64,000 nucleotides of DNA from Caulobacter mirabilis (GTDB lineage Bacteria > Pseudomonadota > Alphaproteobacteria > Caulobacterales > Caulobacteraceae), in the NCBI RefSeq assembly GCF_002749615.1, contig NZ_CP024201.1, forward strand, positions 1,364,001 to 1,428,000, read 5' to 3'. Under the pieces are notes generated by a model. That model worked only from the letters and a program-made list of their open reading frames with translations. It had not been told where the DNA came from and ran no database searches. Positions 51,904 to 61,266 of the stretch are shown here, piece after piece (within the stretch, counting starts at the first letter, position 1; each line of letters begins with the position of its first letter). Made by a program: the position numbers and the translations under genes.

Positions 51904-54426
51904 CTAGGCCGCCGCCGCCGAGCCGCCGCGGCGGAGGGGCAGGGTGAAGCTCACCGTCGTCCCTTCGCCCGGCGCGCTTTCCATCTCCAGCACGCCCTCA
52001 TGCAGCTCGATCAGGGACTTGGTCAGGGCCAGGCCCAGGCCTGAGCCCTGGGTGGTCTTGCTATGCTGGCTCTCGACCTGTTCGAACGGCTGGGCCAGGC
52101 GGGCGAGGTCCTGCTTGCTGATGCCGATGCCGGTGTCCTGCACCGAGACCCGCGCCCGCTCGCCCAGGGCGTCGTGGCGGACCTCCGCCCGCACCGTGAC
52201 CCGGCCGCCGCGCGGCGTGAACTTGACCGCGTTGCTGAGCAGGTTGAGCAGCACCTGCTTGATGGCGCGGTAGTCGGCCTCGATCTCCGGCAGGAAGGGG
52301 AAGTCGACCGACAGCTCCAGTCCCGCCGCGTCCGCCCGGTTGCGCACCAGGCGCACGGCGTCCTCGGTGACCTCCTCCAGGCTCATCGGCTCGAACTTCA
52401 GGTTCATCTTGCCCGCCTCGATCTTCGACATGTCGAGGATGTCGTTGATCAGGGCGAGCAGGTGCTGGCCGCTGTTGTGGATGTCCTGGGCGTATTCCCT
52501 GTAGCGCCGGTCGCCGAGCGGCCCGAACATCTCCGTGACCATGATCTCCGAGAAGCCGTTCACCGCGTTCAGCGGCGTGCGCAGCTCGTGGGACATGTTG
52601 GCCAGGAACTCGCTCTTGGCCTTGTTGGCGGACTCGGCGCGGATCTTCTCGGTCTCGTACTTCCGCGCCAGTTCGGCCAGCTGCTCCTGGCTGCGCTCGA
52701 GGCTGGTGACGGCCTGCTGCAGCTGTTCCTCGTTCTGGCGGCGCGCCTCTTCCTGGGCCTTGATCGCGGTGATGTCGGCGGCGGTCATCACCAGCCCGCC
52801 CTCGGCCGTGCGGCGCTCCGAGATCTGGATCCAGCGCCCGTCGTTCAGCTCCGCCTCGCGCAGCCCTTTGGCGCCGTCGGGGCTGGGCAGCTCCTGCTTG
52901 ATGGCCAGGGCGACGAAGCGCTTCACCTGATCGCGTGAGGCGCCTGGCTTCAGCACCCGCGGCTCCAGGTTGAAGACGTTGCGATAGTTGCGGTTGCACA
53001 GCAGAAGCCGGCCGCTGCGGTCCCACAGCACGAAGGCCTCGGACACGCTCTCGATGGCGTCGCGCAGGCGGTTCTCGGCCTGTTGGGCGCGGGCCTGGGC
53101 CAGCCGTTCCTCGGTGACGTCCAGGGCCACGCCGATGATGCGGCGGTAGCCGTTCTGGCCGGCGTCATCCAGGCCCTGGCCGCGCGCGTCGATCCAGATC
53201 GACCGGCCGCCCTGCGGGTCGGGCACGCGGAACGAGACGTCGAAGGCGCCGTTGGCGGCGGCGTGGGCCAGGGCCTGACGCACCCGCTCGCGGTGGTCGG
53301 GCGCGACCCGATCCAGCACCTCCTGGCCGGCGACGACGCCGCCGCCGCCCCAGCCGAAGATGATGCCGGTGACGTCCGACATGAACACCTGGTCCTCGGC
53401 CAGGTCCCATTCCCAGATGCCGCAGCGCGCCGCCTCGACGGCCATGCGGAAGCGCTGCTCGCTCTCGACGAAGGCGCGCTGGGCGGCCTCGGCCTTGCGG
53501 CTCTGGGCGAACAGCAGCAGCGCCAGGCCGATGCCGATGCCGAGCGGCGCCAACAGTGAAACCAGGCCGTCGATGCGCTGGCTGTTGGCCTCGACCACGC
53601 CGACCGGCGCGGCGGCGGCGACCGCCAGCAGCGCGCCTCCGGCGACCGGCCGGGCGGCGACATCGACCGCCGAGCCGTCGGGGCGGCGGGCGCGGACCTG
53701 GTTGGTGGTCCTGAAATCCGAAGCCGGCAGGGCGAACGCTTCGCGCACGGTCGAGGCCTGCGTGACCCCGCCCGCGCCGGCGGCGGCGAGCAGCCGGCCG
53801 TCGATCGTCGCCAACGCCGCGGCGGCGCCCCTTTCCGCCTCGATCGGCAGGCGGGTCAGGTCCTGCGCCGTCAGCAGGACGGAGCGGCCGGCCACGCGGG
53901 CGACGTACAGTCGTCGCGGATCGCCGGGCGCGATCCCGACCCAGTGGCTGCGGCCGGACGTCTCGGCGAGGCGGGCGGCGCCCTTCCAGTCGGCGGCCTC
54001 GGCCTGGCCGGCGACGGCGGCCGGGGCGTCGCCGGACACCACCGCGACGGCGGCGACGCCGGGACCGGCGGCGCGAAGCGCGGCCTCGGCGGCCTCGATC
54101 GGAGCGTCGGGGACGCGGCTGAGAACCTCGGCGCCGACGGCCAGGCCGCCGCGGCGCTGGGCGATCTCGCCGTCGAGCCTGGCCGCCAGCAGCTCAGCGG
54201 CGGATTGTGGTCCGGGCGGGCCGGCCTTGATGTCCCAGCCCTTTTCCAGCTTGAGGATGCCGAAGGCGGTATAGACCGCCAGCATCAGCAGGGCGGCGAG
54301 GATGGCGACCCGGATCAGCGGGCCGGAGGAGGCCCGCGGCCGCGTGGAGGCGAACGCCGGTTCGCGCGCCGTCCCTGCCTTGCGCCTCTGCTCAGCCAAG
54401 TCTTTCGAATCCCCACGCCGAGTCAC
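51904..54426 (-). CDS. pleC: cell-cycle sensor histidine kinase PleC
   Basis: This 840-residue membrane kinase has two membrane segments (about 38-60 and 288-308), a periplasmic domain between them and two PAS domains (about 325-440 and 450-560). The kinase core has KSEFLANMSHELRTPLNAVNGFSE with His613, NLLSNAVKFTPRGG, DTGIGIS and GSGLGLALT. Caulobacter PleC has 842 residues and phosphorylates at His610, a close match. PleC acts as DivK/PleD kinase and phosphatase at one cell pole. The start is GTG at 54426. There is no receiver domain. Confidence 0.8.
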   Translation of the reverse strand: MTRRGDSKDLAEQRRKAGTAREPAFASTRPRASSGPLIRVAILAALLMLAVYTAFGILKLEKGWDIKAGPPGPQSAAELLAARLDGEIAQRRGGLAVGAEVLSRVPDAPIEAAEAALRAAGPGVAAVAVVSGDAPAAVAGQAEAADWKGAARLAETSGRSHWVGIAPGDPRRLYVARVAGRSVLLTAQDLTRLPIEAERGAAAALATIDGRLLAAAGAGGVTQASTVREAFALPASDFRTTNQVRARRPDGSAVDVAARPVAGGALLAVAAAAPVGVVEANSQRIDGLVSLLAPLGIGIGLALLLFAQSRKAEAAQRAFVESEQRFRMAVEAARCGIWEWDLAEDQVFMSDVTGIIFGWGGGGVVAGQEVLDRVAPDHRERVRQALAHAAANGAFDVSFRVPDPQGGRSIWIDARGQGLDDAGQNGYRRIIGVALDVTEERLAQARAQQAENRLRDAIESVSEAFVLWDRSGRLLLCNRNYRNVFNLEPRVLKPGASRDQVKRFVALAIKQELPSPDGAKGLREAELNDGRWIQISERRTAEGGLVMTAADITAIKAQEEARRQNEEQLQQAVTSLERSQEQLAELARKYETEKIRAESANKAKSEFLANMSHELRTPLNAVNGFSEIMVTEMFGPLGDRRYREYAQDIHNSGQHLLALINDILDMSKIEAGKMNLKFEPMSLEEVTEDAVRLVRNRADAAGLELSVDFPFLPEIEADYRAIKQVLLNLLSNAVKFTPRGGRVTVRAEVRHDALGERARVSVQDTGIGISKQDLARLAQPFEQVESQHSKTTQGSGLGLALTKSLIELHEGVLEMESAPGEGTTVSFTLPLRRGGSAAAA

Positions 54427-54518
54427 TTTCGGCCGAAGGGAATCTTAGGGAAGCGTGACCATCGCGTCACGGGCGAAACCGGCCCTTGCACAGGTTGTTT
54501 CGGACTGGCCCCCGGAGG

Positions 54519-57101
54519 TCACGCCAGGGCCTTGCTGGCCAGCTCGAAGACGTTCTTGGACAGGCCCTCGACGGCGACGATCCGTTCCAGTTGCGCTTTC
54601 ATGAGCGCGCCCAACTGGGGCGTGTAGCGCCGCCAGCCGCCCAGGGTTTCGACCAGCCGCGCGGCGGTCATCGGATTGACCGCGTCGGTGGCGATGATCT
54701 GGTCGGCCACGAAGCGATAGCCGTCGCCCGACGGATCGTGGAAACGCGCCGGGTTCAGGTTGGCGAACGTCGAGACCAGCGCCCGCAGACGGTTGGGCGT
54801 CCTGCCGTCGAAGTCCGGATGCGCGGTCAGGGCCAGGATGCGGCCCAGGGCCTCGTCCGACGCGTCGCGGGCCTGGGCGGCGAACCATTTGTCCAGCACC
54901 AGGGGCTCGGCCTTCCAGCGTTTGTGGAAGGCGGCGATCGCCGTCTCCGCCGATGCGCCGCCCAGCTCGATCAGGGCGTCCAGGCCGCCGATGGCGTCGG
55001 TCATGTTGGCGGCGATCTCGAAGTGGCGGATGGCCAGGTCGACGTTCTCGGCATGACCATCGACGGCCAGCAGGGTCAGCACGGCGTTGCGCAGCGCCCG
55101 GCGGCCGGCCGAGGCCGCGTCCGGCGAGAACGGCCCGCCGTCGGCCAGGCCCGTGTGCAGGCGGCGCAGATCGTCGCCCAGATGCACCGCCAGCCGCGCG
55201 CGCAGAGCGTCGCGGGCCTCATGGATCGCCGCCGGATCGGCCGGCGACATGGCCATGGCCAGATCCGGCTCGGTCGGCAGGGCGAGGATCAGCGCCTTGA
55301 AGGCGGGTTCCGCCGCCTGGTCGGCCAGGGCGCGGCCGACGGCCTCGGCGTAGCGTTCTTCCGCCACCTCGTCAGGCCGTCCGGCGGCGCGGGCCAGGAT
55401 CAGGTCGCGGGCCAGGCCCTGGCCGGCTTCCCAGCGATTGAACAGGTCGGCGTCCGCGGCGAGCAGGACGTAGCGGTCCTTGGGCGCGATGTCCGAGACC
55501 AGGTTCACCGGCGCCGAGAAGCCGCGGAGGGGCGACAGGATCGGCCGCCGGTCCAGGCCGTCGACGACGATGGTCAGCTCGGCGCCGTCCAGCACCGCGA
55601 CCTCGGTTTCGCGCAAGGCCGTGCCGTCTTCGTCCAGCAGGCCGAACGCGAAGGGCAGGGGCAGCGCCGTCTTGGCGGACTGGCCGGGCGTCGGGGCGGT
55701 GGTCTGGCTGAGCGACAGCTCCAGCGTCCCGGCCTCGGCGTCCCAGCGCTGGCCCACCGTGACCGTCGGCGTGCCGGCCTGCTCATACCAGCCGAAGAAG
55801 TCGGTCAGGTCGCGGCCGGAGGCGTCGGCGAAGCACTGGATGAAGGCCTCGACCGTGGTGGCCTCGCCGTCGTGGCGCTCGAAGTAGAGGTCCATTCCCG
55901 CCCGGAACGCCTGCGCGCCGAGCAGGGTCTTGAGCATGCGGATGACCTCGCTGCCCTTCTCGTAGATCGTGGCGGTGTAGAAGTTGTCGATCTTGATGTA
56001 GCTCGACGGCCGCACCGGATGGGCCAGGGGGCCGGCGTCCTCGGGGAACTGGCGCGCGCGCAGGGCCTTCACGTCCTTGATCCGCTGGACCGCCTCGCCG
56101 CGCATGTCGGCGCTGAACGACTGGTCGCGGAAGACCGTCAGCCCCTCCTTCAGGCACAGCTGGAACCAGTCGCGGCAGGTGATCCGGTCGCCGGTCCAGT
56201 TGTGGAAATACTCATGCGCCACGACGCTCTCGATGCGCTCGTAGTCGACGTCGGTGGCCGTTTCCGCGTCGGCCAGCAGCAGGGCCGAGTTGAAGATGTT
56301 CAGGCCCTTGTTCTCCATGGCCCCGAAGTTGAAGTCGCGCACGGCGACGATCATGAACAGGTCCAGGTCGTACTCGCGGCCGAACGCCTCCTCGTCCCAC
56401 TTCATGGCCCGCTTCAGGCTGTCCATGGCGTAGGCGGCGCGCGGGGCCATGCCGGGGTCGACATAGACGCGCAGGTCGATGGTCCGGCCGGTCATGGTGA
56501 CGAATTGGTCGGCCAGTTCGTCCAACTCGCCGGCGACCAGGGCGAACAGATAGGCCGGCTTGGGGAAGGGGTCGTTCCAGACGGCGTAATGGCGGCCGCC
56601 GGGCAGCTCTCCGGTCTCGATAAGGTTGCCGTTGGCCAGCAGGCGCTGGAACGACCGATCGGCCTCCATCCGCACCGTATAGCGGGCCAGGACGTCGGGC
56701 CGGTCGAGGAACCAGGTGATCCGGCGGAAGCCCTCGGCCTCGCACTGGGTGCAGAACCGCCCGCCGGAGATGTACAGGCCCATCAGCGCCGTATTGGCCG
56801 CCGGGTCGATCTCGACCTCGGTCTCCAGGGTGAAGGTCGCCGGCAGGCCGGCCAGGGTCAGGTGCTCGGGACTTTCGTCATAGGCGTGTGGCGCGCCGTC
56901 GATGGCGACCGACAGGGTGGTCAGGCCCTCGCCGTCCAGGATCAGCGGTTCGGCGTGCTCGCCATTGCGCCGGACCGACAGCCTGGCCTTCACCCGTGTC
57001 GCGGACGGCTCCAGCGCGAAGTCCAGGAAGACTTCGTCGATCAGATAGGCGGGCGGCCGATAGTCGGCGAGGCGGACGGGCTGGGGCGTGTCAGTGCGCA
57101 T
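54519..57101 (-). CDS. pepN: aminopeptidase N
   Basis: This 860-residue zinc aminopeptidase of family M1 (bacterial PepN type) has the exopeptidase motif GAMEN and the zinc site HEYFHNWTGDR with His296, Glu297 and His300. The third ligand, Glu319, lies 19 residues further (LKEGLTVFRD). The N-terminal beta domain and the long C-terminal helical domain are complete. It removes N-terminal residues from peptides in the cytoplasm. Confidence 0.95.
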   Translation of the reverse strand: MRTDTPQPVRLADYRPPAYLIDEVFLDFALEPSATRVKARLSVRRNGEHAEPLILDGEGLTTLSVAIDGAPHAYDESPEHLTLAGLPATFTLETEVEIDPAANTALMGLYISGGRFCTQCEAEGFRRITWFLDRPDVLARYTVRMEADRSFQRLLANGNLIETGELPGGRHYAVWNDPFPKPAYLFALVAGELDELADQFVTMTGRTIDLRVYVDPGMAPRAAYAMDSLKRAMKWDEEAFGREYDLDLFMIVAVRDFNFGAMENKGLNIFNSALLLADAETATDVDYERIESVVAHEYFHNWTGDRITCRDWFQLCLKEGLTVFRDQSFSADMRGEAVQRIKDVKALRARQFPEDAGPLAHPVRPSSYIKIDNFYTATIYEKGSEVIRMLKTLLGAQAFRAGMDLYFERHDGEATTVEAFIQCFADASGRDLTDFFGWYEQAGTPTVTVGQRWDAEAGTLELSLSQTTAPTPGQSAKTALPLPFAFGLLDEDGTALRETEVAVLDGAELTIVVDGLDRRPILSPLRGFSAPVNLVSDIAPKDRYVLLAADADLFNRWEAGQGLARDLILARAAGRPDEVAEERYAEAVGRALADQAAEPAFKALILALPTEPDLAMAMSPADPAAIHEARDALRARLAVHLGDDLRRLHTGLADGGPFSPDAASAGRRALRNAVLTLLAVDGHAENVDLAIRHFEIAANMTDAIGGLDALIELGGASAETAIAAFHKRWKAEPLVLDKWFAAQARDASDEALGRILALTAHPDFDGRTPNRLRALVSTFANLNPARFHDPSGDGYRFVADQIIATDAVNPMTAARLVETLGGWRRYTPQLGALMKAQLERIVAVEGLSKNVFELASKALA

Positions 57102-57142
57102 GGCGAAACATCTAGGCCGCCGACGGCGTGTCCGCCAGCCAG

Positions 57143-57514
57143 TCAGACCAGATCGTCGATCAGCACGTCCAGGGTTTCGGCCAGCGTCCTAAGGATGTCC
57201 ACGCCGCCCTGCCGTGTTCCGCCCTCGATTTGGGAGAGGTAGGCCTTCGAGATGCCGGCGCGGTCGGCGAGCTCCGCCTGGGTCAAGTTGCGGTGCTCGC
57301 GCCAGACCTTGATGGGCGACTCCCCGTTGAGCAGGCGGTCGACGAGGGCGGCAGGCAGCAACTCCTCCTCGCCCCGCGCCATCGCGGCGTCGAAGGCATG
57401 GACCGCCCGCAGGTCGGCGGCGTCCTCGGCCGCTTCGACGAGTGCGCGGTATTCCTCCTCGGGAACGACCACCATGCGCTCGCCGGCAGGGGTGACAATG
57501 GTCTGAGCGTTCAT
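57143..57514 (-). CDS. Xre-family antitoxin of a RelE-type pair
   Basis: This 123-residue protein has an N-terminal toxin-binding segment (MVVVPEEEYRALVEAAEDAADL). A C-terminal helix-turn-helix follows (IKVWREHRNLTQAELADRAGISKAYLSQIEGGTRQGG). This domain order (toxin-binding part first) occurs in antitoxins that follow their toxin gene, as here. AGGAGG stands before the ATG at 57514. Confidence 0.9.
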   Translation of the reverse strand: MNAQTIVTPAGERMVVVPEEEYRALVEAAEDAADLRAVHAFDAAMARGEEELLPAALVDRLLNGESPIKVWREHRNLTQAELADRAGISKAYLSQIEGGTRQGGVDILRTLAETLDVLIDDLV

Positions 57515-57526
57515 GGGCCAGGCCTC

Positions 57527-57781
57527 CTAGTCATATGCCGATCCGCGAGGGGCGATCCGGATGATGGCGAGAACCACGCCATCATCCCTGAAGAGAATCC
57601 GCCAATCACCGACCCGGAGACGTTTCACGTCCTCAAGTCCCCGCAGCGTCTTGACGTTGTTGGCCAGGCTGGCTGGATCGGCGGCGTACTGGACGACCTT
57701 CTCGCGAATGAGTGTCGCTGTGTTCGCGGGCATCCGCCGCAAGGCGCGTAAAGCCTGCTTGCTGTAGGAGACCGCGAGCAT
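57527..57781 (-). CDS. RelE/ParE-family toxin
   Basis: This 84-residue toxin (SYSKQALRALRRMPANTATLIREKVVQYAADP ... LRVGDWRILFRDDG) has the RelE fold pattern, including the basic residues of KRLRVGDWRILF used for mRNA cleavage in the family. It is first in the operon, ahead of its antitoxin. The start is ATG 57781, directly next to the palindromic operator. Confidence 0.9.
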   Translation of the reverse strand: MLAVSYSKQALRALRRMPANTATLIREKVVQYAADPASLANNVKTLRGLEDVKRLRVGDWRILFRDDGVVLAIIRIAPRGSAYD

Positions 57782-57786
57782 GACTC

Positions 57787-57807
57787 ATGTTTGCATAATG
57801 CAAACAT
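57787..57807 (-). promoter_or_regulatory. palindromic operator of the RelE-Xre pair
   Basis: ATGTTTGCAT (57787-57796) and ATGCAAACAT (57798-57807) are exact reverse complements around a single A. The site starts 6 bases upstream of the toxin ATG and overlaps the expected promoter. It is AT-rich against the genome background and fits autorepression by the Xre antitoxin. Confidence 0.75.
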
Positions 57808-57823
57808 TTTCACAAGCGAATCG

Positions 57824-59224
57824 CTACTCCATCCCGCTGACTTCGCCCTCGACCCAGACGGTCTTCACATTGACGAACTCCAGCAGGCCGTAGCGGCTGC
57901 ATTCGCGGCCGTGGCCGCTGTGCTTGACGCCGCCGAAGGGCAGGCGCGGATCGGATCGGACGTTGGCGTTGACGAAGGCCATGCCCGCGTCGAGTTGTTC
58001 GGCGGCGATGCGGGTCCCGCGGGCGATGTCGCTGGTGATCACGCCGGAGCCGAGGCCGTACTCGCTGGCGTTGGCGATGCGGATGGCGTCGGCCTCGTCC
58101 TTGGCGCGGATGACGGCGGCGACGGGCCCGAAGACCTCTTCGTCGTGGGCCGGCTGGCCCGGGACGACGCCGGCCAGCACGGTGGCCGGGTACCAGGCTC
58201 CCGGCTTGCCGGGGACTTCGCCGCCGAGCAGCAGCCGGGCGCCGGCGTCGATGCTGGCCTCGACCTGGCGGTGGATCTCGTCGCGGGCGGCGACGCTGAC
58301 CAGCGGTCCGAAGCGGACGTCGGGCGAGGTCGGGTCGCCCGCCTGGAATCCGGCCATCTCCCGCACCAGCGCCTGTTCGAAGGCCTCGGCCACGCTCTCG
58401 ACGACCACGAACCGCTTGCCGGCGATGCAGCTCTGGCCGCCGTTGACCATCCGCGCGGCGGCCGCGACGCGGGCGGCCAGGTCGACGTCGGCGTCCTCCA
58501 GAATGACGTAGGCGTCGCTGCCGCCCAGCTCCAGCACCACCTTCTTCAGGGCCCCGCCGGCGGCCTGGGCCACCTTGCGGCCGGCCCCGACGCTGCCGGT
58601 CAGGGTGACGGCGGCGACCCGGTCGTCCTCGATCAGCGGGGCGACGTCGCCGCTGGGGATCAGCAGGGTGCGGAACAGGTGCTCCGGGAAGCCGGCGTCG
58701 CGGAACACGCCCTCGATCGCCAGGGCGCAGCCGGGCACGTTGCTGGCGTGCTTCAGCACCGCGCCGTTGCCGGCCATCAGCGCCGGCGCGGCGAAGCGGA
58801 AGACCTGCCAGAACGGGAAGTTCCAGGGCATCACGGCCAGCACCACGCCGAGCGGGTTGAAGGTCGTGAAGGCGTGCGGCCCGCCGACGTCGACGGTCTC
58901 GTCCTTCAGGAAGTCCGCCGCGTGGTCGGCGAACCAGTCGCAGGCGCCGGCGCACTTTTCGATCTCGGCCCGGCCGTCGGCGAGCGTCTTGCCCATCTCG
59001 GCGGTCATCAGGGCGGCGTAGTCGTCCTTGCGCGCTCGCAGGACGGCGGCGGCCGTCTTCATCAGCGCGGCGCGATCGGCGTACGAGGTGCGGCGCCAGT
59101 CCTCGAAGGCGGCGCGGGCCTGACCGAGGACGGCCTTGGCCTCGTCCAGCGAATGGCCGTCGTAGGCCTTGCCGTCCTCGCCGGTGGCGGGGTTCACGGT
59201 CTGGAAGACGGGCTTGGCGGACAT
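57824..59224 (-). CDS. NAD(P)-dependent succinate-semialdehyde-type aldehyde dehydrogenase
   Basis: This 466-residue aldehyde dehydrogenase has the NAD-binding PWNFPFWQ segment, the general base Glu232 (LELGGSD) and the catalytic Cys266 (NGGQSCIAGKR). The NPATGE start and GQSCIA.KR site place it with Sad/YneI and GabD-like enzymes that oxidise succinate semialdehyde and related compounds. The start chosen is the ATG at 59224 (MSAKPVFQTVNPATGE). The exact substrate is uncertain. Confidence 0.9.
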   Translation of the reverse strand: MSAKPVFQTVNPATGEDGKAYDGHSLDEAKAVLGQARAAFEDWRRTSYADRAALMKTAAAVLRARKDDYAALMTAEMGKTLADGRAEIEKCAGACDWFADHAADFLKDETVDVGGPHAFTTFNPLGVVLAVMPWNFPFWQVFRFAAPALMAGNGAVLKHASNVPGCALAIEGVFRDAGFPEHLFRTLLIPSGDVAPLIEDDRVAAVTLTGSVGAGRKVAQAAGGALKKVVLELGGSDAYVILEDADVDLAARVAAAARMVNGGQSCIAGKRFVVVESVAEAFEQALVREMAGFQAGDPTSPDVRFGPLVSVAARDEIHRQVEASIDAGARLLLGGEVPGKPGAWYPATVLAGVVPGQPAHDEEVFGPVAAVIRAKDEADAIRIANASEYGLGSGVITSDIARGTRIAAEQLDAGMAFVNANVRSDPRLPFGGVKHSGHGRECSRYGLLEFVNVKTVWVEGEVSGME

Positions 59225-59295
59225 GAAGCGGCTCCTGCGAGGACGTGCGCACAACGCCTCCGCCAGGGCGGGCGTTCAAGTCACAAGGTGGAAAC

Positions 59296-59418
59296 GTGGT
59301 GCGTCCTTCGAGACGCTCGCTTGAGGCTCGCTCCTCAGGATGACGACGTCAGAAGCGCTGCTGAATACGTCATGGTGAGGAGCCGGCCCTCAGGCCGGCG
59401 TCTCGAACCACGCAAGGC
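59296..59418. repeat. palindromic repeat, family E (CCTTCGAGACG...CGTCTCGAA)
   Basis: The element begins GTGGTGCGTCCTTCGAGACG and ends GGCGTCTCGAACCACGCAAGG, so its ends are near-complements. Internal words CTCCTCAGGATGACG and CATGGTGAGGAGCC are also typical of this widespread alphaproteobacterial intergenic repeat. It runs right up to the stop codon of the gene at 59419. Confidence 0.75.
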
Positions 59419-59994
59419 CTACGCTGCGTCGCTGGCCTTGCCGGAGGGGACCTCGGCGGCCGAGGGGACTTCCTGGACGTAGCGTTCGACCGCCGCGGCC
59501 TGGCGGGCCAGTTCGATGATGGCGGGCGGGGCGTCCTCGGGGGCGTCGGCGACCAAGGTGATCAGTTCGCGGGTGATCTGCTGCAGGCGCGGGACGCTGG
59601 CGATCAGCCGGGCCTGGCGCTCGATCTTGTGCGGGTCGCGGTCGTACTCGGCGCCAGGGGTGCGCCAGCCGCCCCAGTCGGCCTGGTCGGTGACCACCAC
59701 CGGATAGGTGCCCGGGAAGGGATGATGGGCGCAGTCGCCCTCCTGCTGCCACTTGTTCTTGGCGCGCATCAGCCGCCACTGGCTGCCGGACACGCCGTCG
59801 GAGCCGTCCGTGACCTTGTCCTCGGGCTTCAGTTCATGGGCGTGGAACTCGCGGCCCAGGCCGACGTCGTAGGTGACGCGCACGGGTTCGTCGAAGCCCT
59901 TGGCCCAGATCGGCACGATCTTGTCGATCGTGGCCCAGGCCCCGACGCTCTCGACCCACACCTTCTGGTTCTTCTGGAAGACCGCCTTGGCCAT
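59419..59994 (-). CDS. protein of unknown function with N-terminal SH3-like part
   Basis: This 191-residue cytoplasmic protein has an N-terminal segment (KNQKVWVESVGAWATIDKIVPIWAKG...VTYDVGLGREFHAHEL) that looks like a small beta barrel. A Trp-rich middle (SQWRLMRAKNKWQQEGDCAHHPFPGTYPVVVTDQADWGGW) and a helical C-terminus follow. The family is not recognised; it reads as a conserved gene because codon usage matches and motifs are ordered. No function is proposed. Confidence 0.75.
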   Translation of the reverse strand: MAKAVFQKNQKVWVESVGAWATIDKIVPIWAKGFDEPVRVTYDVGLGREFHAHELKPEDKVTDGSDGVSGSQWRLMRAKNKWQQEGDCAHHPFPGTYPVVVTDQADWGGWRTPGAEYDRDPHKIERQARLIASVPRLQQITRELITLVADAPEDAPPAIIELARQAAAVERYVQEVPSAAEVPSGKASDAA

Positions 59995-60041
59995 GCCCTA
60001 CGCCCGCACTTTGGTTCAGTGGCCCATAAGAACCTGAAATC

Positions 60042-60058
60042 ATTGACGCGAGGTCAAT
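60042..60058 (+). promoter_or_regulatory. inverted repeat ATTGAC-N5-GTCAAT in the acyl-CoA dehydrogenase promoter region
   Basis: ATTGAC (60042-60047) and GTCAAT (60053-60058) are exact complements. The left arm also provides a TTGACG -35 element. It lies 76 bases before the first acyl-CoA dehydrogenase start and could be a TetR- or FadR-type operator. Confidence 0.45.
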
Positions 60059-60133
60059 CTTTCCACGCCCGAAAACCTGTCTAAGGTGGCCGCGAACAGG
60101 CACGCGCGAGGAGACGCGCGGCGGGAGGAAACC

Positions 60134-61249
60134 GTGAATTTCGATTATTCCGACGACCAGAAATTCCTGAAGAACGAGGCGCGAAAGTTCCTCGAGGCGC
60201 GCTGTGACAGCGCCGCCGTGCGCAGGGTGCTCAACGACGACGCGGTCTCCTTCGACAAGGACCTGTGGAAGGGCGTCGCCGAGCAAGGCTGGCTGGGCGC
60301 GGCGATCCCGGAGGCGTTCGGCGGTCTGGGCCTTGGCCATGTCGAGCTGTGCGCCATCGCCGAGGAGCTGGGCCGCGCCGTGGCGCCGATCCCGTTCGCC
60401 TCGACGGTCTACTTCGTGGCCGAGGCCCTGCTGCTGGCCGGCAGCGACGCCCAGAAGGCCGACCTCCTGCCCAAGATCGCGGCGGGCGAGATCATCGGCT
60501 GCTACGCCACCTCCGAAGGCCCCGGCGTTGTCGACGCCAAGACCCTGTCGGCCAAGGTCGACGGCGGCAAGCTGACCGGCGTGAAGATCCCGGTGACCGA
60601 CGGCGACGTCGCCGACATCGCCCTGGTGCTGGCGTCCGAGGGCGGCAAGCCGGGCCTGTTCCTGGTCGACCTGAACGGCGCGGGCGTCGAGCGCGAGACG
60701 CTCAAGAGCCTCGACCCGACCCGCGGCGTGGCCCGGCTGACCTTCAAGGGCGCGCCGGCGACCCGCGTCGGCGACGCCGGCGAGGGCCTGAGTATCAGCG
60801 AGCAGGTGTTCGACCGCGCGGCCGTGCTGCTGGCCTTCGAACAGACCGGCGGCGCCGACAAGTGCCTGGAGATGGCCAAGCAGTACTCGCTCGAGCGCTA
60901 TGCCTTCGGGCGGGTGATCGGCGGCTACCAGGCGATCAAGCACAAGCTGGCCGACATGTACGTCAAGAACGAGGTCGCCCGCTCCAACGCCTACTACGGC
61001 GCCTGGGCGCTGAACACGAACGCGCCGGAGCTGGCCACGGCCGCCTCGGCCGCCCGCATCGCCGCCTCGGAGGCCTACTGGTTCGCCAGCAAGGAGAACA
61101 TCCAGACCCACGGCGGGATGGGCTTCACCTGGGAGGTGGACTGCCACCTCTACTACCGCCGCTCGCGCCAGCTGGCCCTCGTGGCCCATGCGCCGAAGGT
61201 CTGGAAAGAGCGGCTGGTCCAGCAGCTCGAACGCAAGAACGCCGCCTAA
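60134..61249 (+). CDS. acyl-CoA dehydrogenase, first of a pair
   Basis: This 371-residue FAD-dependent acyl-CoA dehydrogenase starts with GTG at 60134 behind GGGAGGA (NFDYSDDQKFLKNEARKFLE). The C-terminal domain has RYAFGRVIGGYQAIKHKLADMY and the FAD-binding QTHGGMGFTWEVDCHLYYRR. The position of the usual catalytic Glu is not obvious. It is 17 bases before a second acyl-CoA dehydrogenase, an arrangement typical of heteromeric enzymes for sterol or branched substrates. Confidence 0.9.
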   Translation: MNFDYSDDQKFLKNEARKFLEARCDSAAVRRVLNDDAVSFDKDLWKGVAEQGWLGAAIPEAFGGLGLGHVELCAIAEELGRAVAPIPFASTVYFVAEALLLAGSDAQKADLLPKIAAGEIIGCYATSEGPGVVDAKTLSAKVDGGKLTGVKIPVTDGDVADIALVLASEGGKPGLFLVDLNGAGVERETLKSLDPTRGVARLTFKGAPATRVGDAGEGLSISEQVFDRAAVLLAFEQTGGADKCLEMAKQYSLERYAFGRVIGGYQAIKHKLADMYVKNEVARSNAYYGAWALNTNAPELATAASAARIAASEAYWFASKENIQTHGGMGFTWEVDCHLYYRRSRQLALVAHAPKVWKERLVQQLERKNAA

Positions 61250-61266
61250 GCGGGGAGGAAAGAATC

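Noticed and set aside
54486..57242. Plus-strand frame of 918 codons opposite pepN
   Set aside because: pepN on the minus strand has all catalytic motifs; the plus-strand reading is a GC-driven shadow.
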